Below the pieces are notes generated by a model. It worked only from the letters and a program-made list of their open reading frames with translations. It ran no database searches and was not told the DNA's origin. DNA of 8,060 bases from Planctomycetota bacterium. Its GTDB lineage: Bacteria > Planctomycetota > Planctomycetia > Planctomycetales > Planctomycetaceae. Each line of letters begins with the position of its first letter. Position 1 is the stretch's first letter. Below, one piece after another: positions 6,433 to 8,060 of this stretch. The DNA is taken from the NCBI GenBank assembly GCA_024278285.1, contig JAJRTM010000219.1:1-8060 (forward strand). The letters run 5' to 3'. Position numbers and translations under genes: made by a program.

Positions 6433-6482
6433 TACTTTTTTCTTATCAGGATTGTGATACCCCGGCATTTCTGTTGTCGGAA

Positions 6483-7748
6483 TTATTTTTCAGGCTCGAC
6501 AAGTAAGGCGGTAATGACCTGGGCATAAACGCGGTGACCGAAATCGTTCGGATGGTTAACGCCGTTGCCTGTCAGGTCGATGAACTTTTTGTGCTTGAGT
6601 AAGCCGCTCCAAATGGATGTCACATCTGCCAGCGCAATGCCCGGTTCGCACAGCTCGGCTAAAGCATCACGGTACTCGGGAAAACGCTCGTGATGCAAGG
6701 TTGTCCAATCGGCATTTCCGAGCATCGTTGCGACAAGGATAAATTCACAGGCAGGAAGTTGCTCGCGGACTTTCTGCATCATCAGCTTTGTGTTCGCCTG
6801 ATATTCTTTCGTCGACCTTCCTGCAGAATCGTTCATACCGAAAGCAAGAATAACCAAATCTGGTTTCGAGGCAACAACTTGATCCACCATCGTTAATGCC
6901 CAGGGGGTACTTTTGCCGCTGATGGAAAGGTTTGTGAGAGTCACTTTCGATTGATAACTCGCTTCAAGATGTTGCTGGATCAAGCCCGGATAGGCAGGCT
7001 GAAAAGGCTTCCCATGTGCCCAGCCAGAGGCATTGCAGCCCGACGAAATACTATCCCCCAGAACCACAATGGAAACCGGCTTCCCAGTTCGCAACTTACC
7101 GATGACCGTCGGCAACGCCTTCTCATCAAAATGTGGGACCGATGTTTTCCAGAGTCCGAGAGCATGTTTGTAAGTGATGACGGTTTGCAGATCGTGATAT
7201 TCGAGTTGCCCACCAAAGAAAATTTCGCCGTTGCCGTCACGGTGGGTTAAGCGATGTTTCTGAGAATTGGCAGGTCGCCTCATTTGAGCAGACGTGCGAG
7301 AAACAATGCGAGAGTTTGCAGGCAAAATTAATTCCCGCGAACCCGGCTTCCAAGAATAATCTACCCCTCGCTGATAAGTGATCGTTCCTGATGAATTGCG
7401 AACCGCAAGCACTTCTAAAGCCGGGAATAGAAGGGAACCTTTCGCCTGCCCGGTCTTCGGGTCTTTCAGAAACAGAATCGATTCCCCCTCAACGGTGTCC
7501 CCTTCCCAAAACGGGCGGAGCAGTTCCGGATGATAACACCAGCTTTCACCAGGTTTTTTTTTCGCAGAAACGTGCGTTGAAGTTAACAAGATCAAAGCGA
7601 AAAATGTCAATGCGATCGTGCAGGTAGAAAAACGACTTCGTTTGACGATTGGTCGAATATTTTGAGTGTCGCACGCATTGATCCCAAAGCTGGTTTTAGT
7701 GAACGCGATTAGAAAAAACCAGCCGTGCCGGGAAATATAGCAATTCAT
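6483..7748 (-). CDS. Secreted SGNH/GDSL-family hydrolase
   Basis: A 421-residue exported hydrolase. The SGNH fold occupies about 225-421: block I is VLGDSISSG with nucleophile S233, block III is GMND (304-307) with N306, and block V is NHPNDFGH with H399. LTNLSISGKS (271-280) carries the glycine block. These enzymes usually remove acetyl or other acyl groups from polysaccharides. Residues about 70-220 form an N-terminal beta-rich region without a motif I recognise. The export signal is odd: the hydrophobic run TIALTFFALILLT (44-56) and cut site VSA/KKK (62) come after a leader of more than 40 residues. The ATG at 7748 is the only usable start codon before the hydrophobic run and has GGAG nine bases upstream, so I keep it. 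Its first codons overlap a dispersed repeat (7717-7732). Confidence 0.88.
   Translation of the reverse strand: MNCYISRHGWFFLIAFTKTSFGINACDTQNIRPIVKRSRFSTCTIALTFFALILLTSTHVSAKKKPGESWCYHPELLRPFWEGDTVEGESILFLKDPKTGQAKGSLLFPALEVLAVRNSSGTITYQRGVDYSWKPGSRELILPANSRIVSRTSAQMRRPANSQKHRLTHRDGNGEIFFGGQLEYHDLQTVITYKHALGLWKTSVPHFDEKALPTVIGKLRTGKPVSIVVLGDSISSGCNASGWAHGKPFQPAYPGLIQQHLEASYQSKVTLTNLSISGKSTPWALTMVDQVVASKPDLVILAFGMNDSAGRSTKEYQANTKLMMQKVREQLPACEFILVATMLGNADWTTLHHERFPEYRDALAELCEPGIALADVTSIWSGLLKHKKFIDLTGNGVNHPNDFGHRVYAQVITALLVEPEK
7717..7732 (+). repeat. 16-nt dispersed repeat, copy 2, inside the SGNH gene start
   Basis: It matches 5849-5864 at 15 of 16 positions but lies within codons 6-11 of the SGNH reading frame. 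The adjoining 9-bp inverted match GCTGGTTTT/AAAACCAGC (7689-7697 and 7715-7723) adds a hairpin to the same codons. Confidence 0.55.
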
Positions 7749-7793
7749 TTGATCTCACTCCAAAATCAGGACGGACGATGTTGAACGTACTCG

Positions 7794-7799
7794 ATTATG
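7794..7799 (-). promoter_or_regulatory. Candidate -10 box of the SGNH gene
   Basis: CATAAT on the minus strand is a five-of-six match to the -10 consensus, 46 bases before the start codon. No good -35 is seen 16-18 bases upstream, so the promoter may depend on an activator or on the tandem repeat just behind it (7821-7848). Confidence 0.28.
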
Positions 7800-7820
7800 A
7801 CAGCGAGACAAAATGAATGC

Positions 7821-7848
7821 CAGTGAATAATACCCAGTGAATAACACT
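7821..7848. repeat. Tandem 14-mer upstream of the SGNH promoter
   Basis: CAGTGAATAATACC (7821-7834) is followed directly by CAGTGAATAACACT (7835-7848), 12 of 14 identical. It lies immediately upstream of the -35 region of the candidate promoter, where a regulator could bind; a slippage duplication is the simpler alternative. Confidence 0.5.
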
Positions 7849-7858
7849 TAGGACCGCT

Positions 7859-7913
7859 CGATCAATTACTGGCACATCTCTGTTTGTTTTTCGTAGGATG
7901 GCGTGCTTGCACC
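7859..7913 (+). repeat. 55-nt GTAG element, copy C
   Basis: It shares ATTACTG, CACATCT, TTTTTC and a GTAG-headed palindrome (7893-7913, core GTGC-TT-GCAC) with copy B. Copies B and C flank the SGNH gene in opposite orientation. Its end is six bases from the stop codon of the transposase fragment, so it may mark the edge of an insertion. Confidence 0.65.
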
Positions 7914-7919
7914 TGTTGC

Positions 7920-8060
7920 TTATACATAAGTTTTTTTGCCGGGGCCGAAGGTGAGCCAGGCGAGGGTGAAGTCGGTCATGCGGCGGATGCCAATCCAGAT
8001 CGGCTGGGGGCCGGGCGGGGCTTCCGTGTTGCGGTTGTTGTAACCTCCCAACTTGGCTAA
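7920..8060 (-). CDS. C-terminal end of an IS4-family-like transposase (partial)
   Basis: The minus strand is open from the window edge to a TAA at 7922-7920, giving the last 46 residues of a protein that continues beyond 8060. It begins LAKLGGYNNRNTEAPPGPQP and contains IWIGIRRMTDFTLAWLTFGP. The pattern LGGY/F, then R, a PPG turn, a W, and G-x-R-R-M/L-x-D is the C-terminal signature I associate with IS4-type DDE transposases, in which this tail follows the catalytic core. The D-D-E residues lie outside the window. The segment is visibly richer in G+C than its surroundings, which fits a mobile origin. Whether the element is intact cannot be judged, and the family call rests on this tail alone. 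Confidence 0.7.
   Translation of the reverse strand, partial: LAKLGGYNNRNTEAPPGPQPIWIGIRRMTDFTLAWLTFGPGKKTYV

Larger units (their letters stand above)
5761..6482. other. Long non-coding interval with several repeat families
   Basis: I see no gene in these 722 bases. They separate the starts of the glycosyltransferase and the end of the SGNH hydrolase. Recognisable parts are the 16-base repeat at 5849-5864, the inverted 55-nt elements at 6021-6071 and 6182-6239, the perfect inverted repeat at 6301-6378 and the short dispersed repeat at 6409-6432. Small open frames crossing these repeats, such as those at 6065-6304 and 6280-6468, are repeat artefacts. The stretch 5865-6020 holds nothing I can name beyond a CTACG/CGTAG inverted match at 5895-5915. 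Confidence 0.7.

Noticed and set aside
6065..6468. Small open frames at 6065-6304 (plus) and 6280-6468 (minus)
   Set aside because: Both run through inverted repeats, have no protein-like composition and no ribosome site; the second contains the spurious HAKTQRKK peptide of a dispersed repeat.

Overview
The window looks like a stretch of planctomycete chromosome, most probably from the Planctomycetaceae. This is an inference from gene content: a secreted double DUF1080 (3-keto-disaccharide hydrolase) protein, a PhyH-type dioxygenase, a secreted SGNH hydrolase, infA apart from a ribosomal protein operon, long repeat-filled spacers and moderate G+C. No rRNA or other phylogenetic marker is present to settle it.

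Layout from left to right. A terminator hairpin (73-94) follows the DUF1080 gene (156-1445, minus). A 409-base spacer rich in palindromes (1446-1854) separates it from a phytanoyl-CoA dioxygenase family gene (1855-2643, minus). Divergent from that runs a housekeeping pair, infA (2914-3132) and rnhA (3185-3661), both plus. A terminator hairpin (3803-3836) lies where rnhA meets a convergent HNH endonuclease gene (3866-4462, minus), which has a readable promoter and a tandem 11-mer upstream. A GT-B glycosyltransferase of the MJ1255/COG1819 type (4666-5760, minus, GTG start) follows. Next is a 722-base non-coding interval (5761-6482) with two pairs of inverted repeats, then a secreted SGNH/GDSL hydrolase (6483-7748, minus). 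The window ends in the C-terminal 46 codons of an IS4-family-like transposase (7920-8060, minus, running off the edge), too short to appear as a normal gene call.

The genes are mostly independent single-gene units. Only infA-rnhA looks like a possible operon. The DUF1080 and SGNH proteins are predicted exported and fit polysaccharide or ester degradation; infA and rnhA serve translation initiation and RNA:DNA hybrid removal. I see no single pathway joining the window.

The most unusual content is between genes. At least six short palindromes share a GTAG head and a hairpin near 20 nt. In the three cleanest variants the arms differ but stay complementary (GGTACGC/GCGTACC, GGTGTGC/GCACACC, GGTCCGC/GCGGACC). 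They occur mainly as inverted pairs, one of them a perfect 24-bp inverted repeat. This is the architecture of REP/BIME elements mobilised by REP-associated tyrosine transposases (RAYTs), although no RAYT is in the window. Three of the palindromes sit in a longer element of about 55 nt, and one of those ends six bases from the transposase stop codon.
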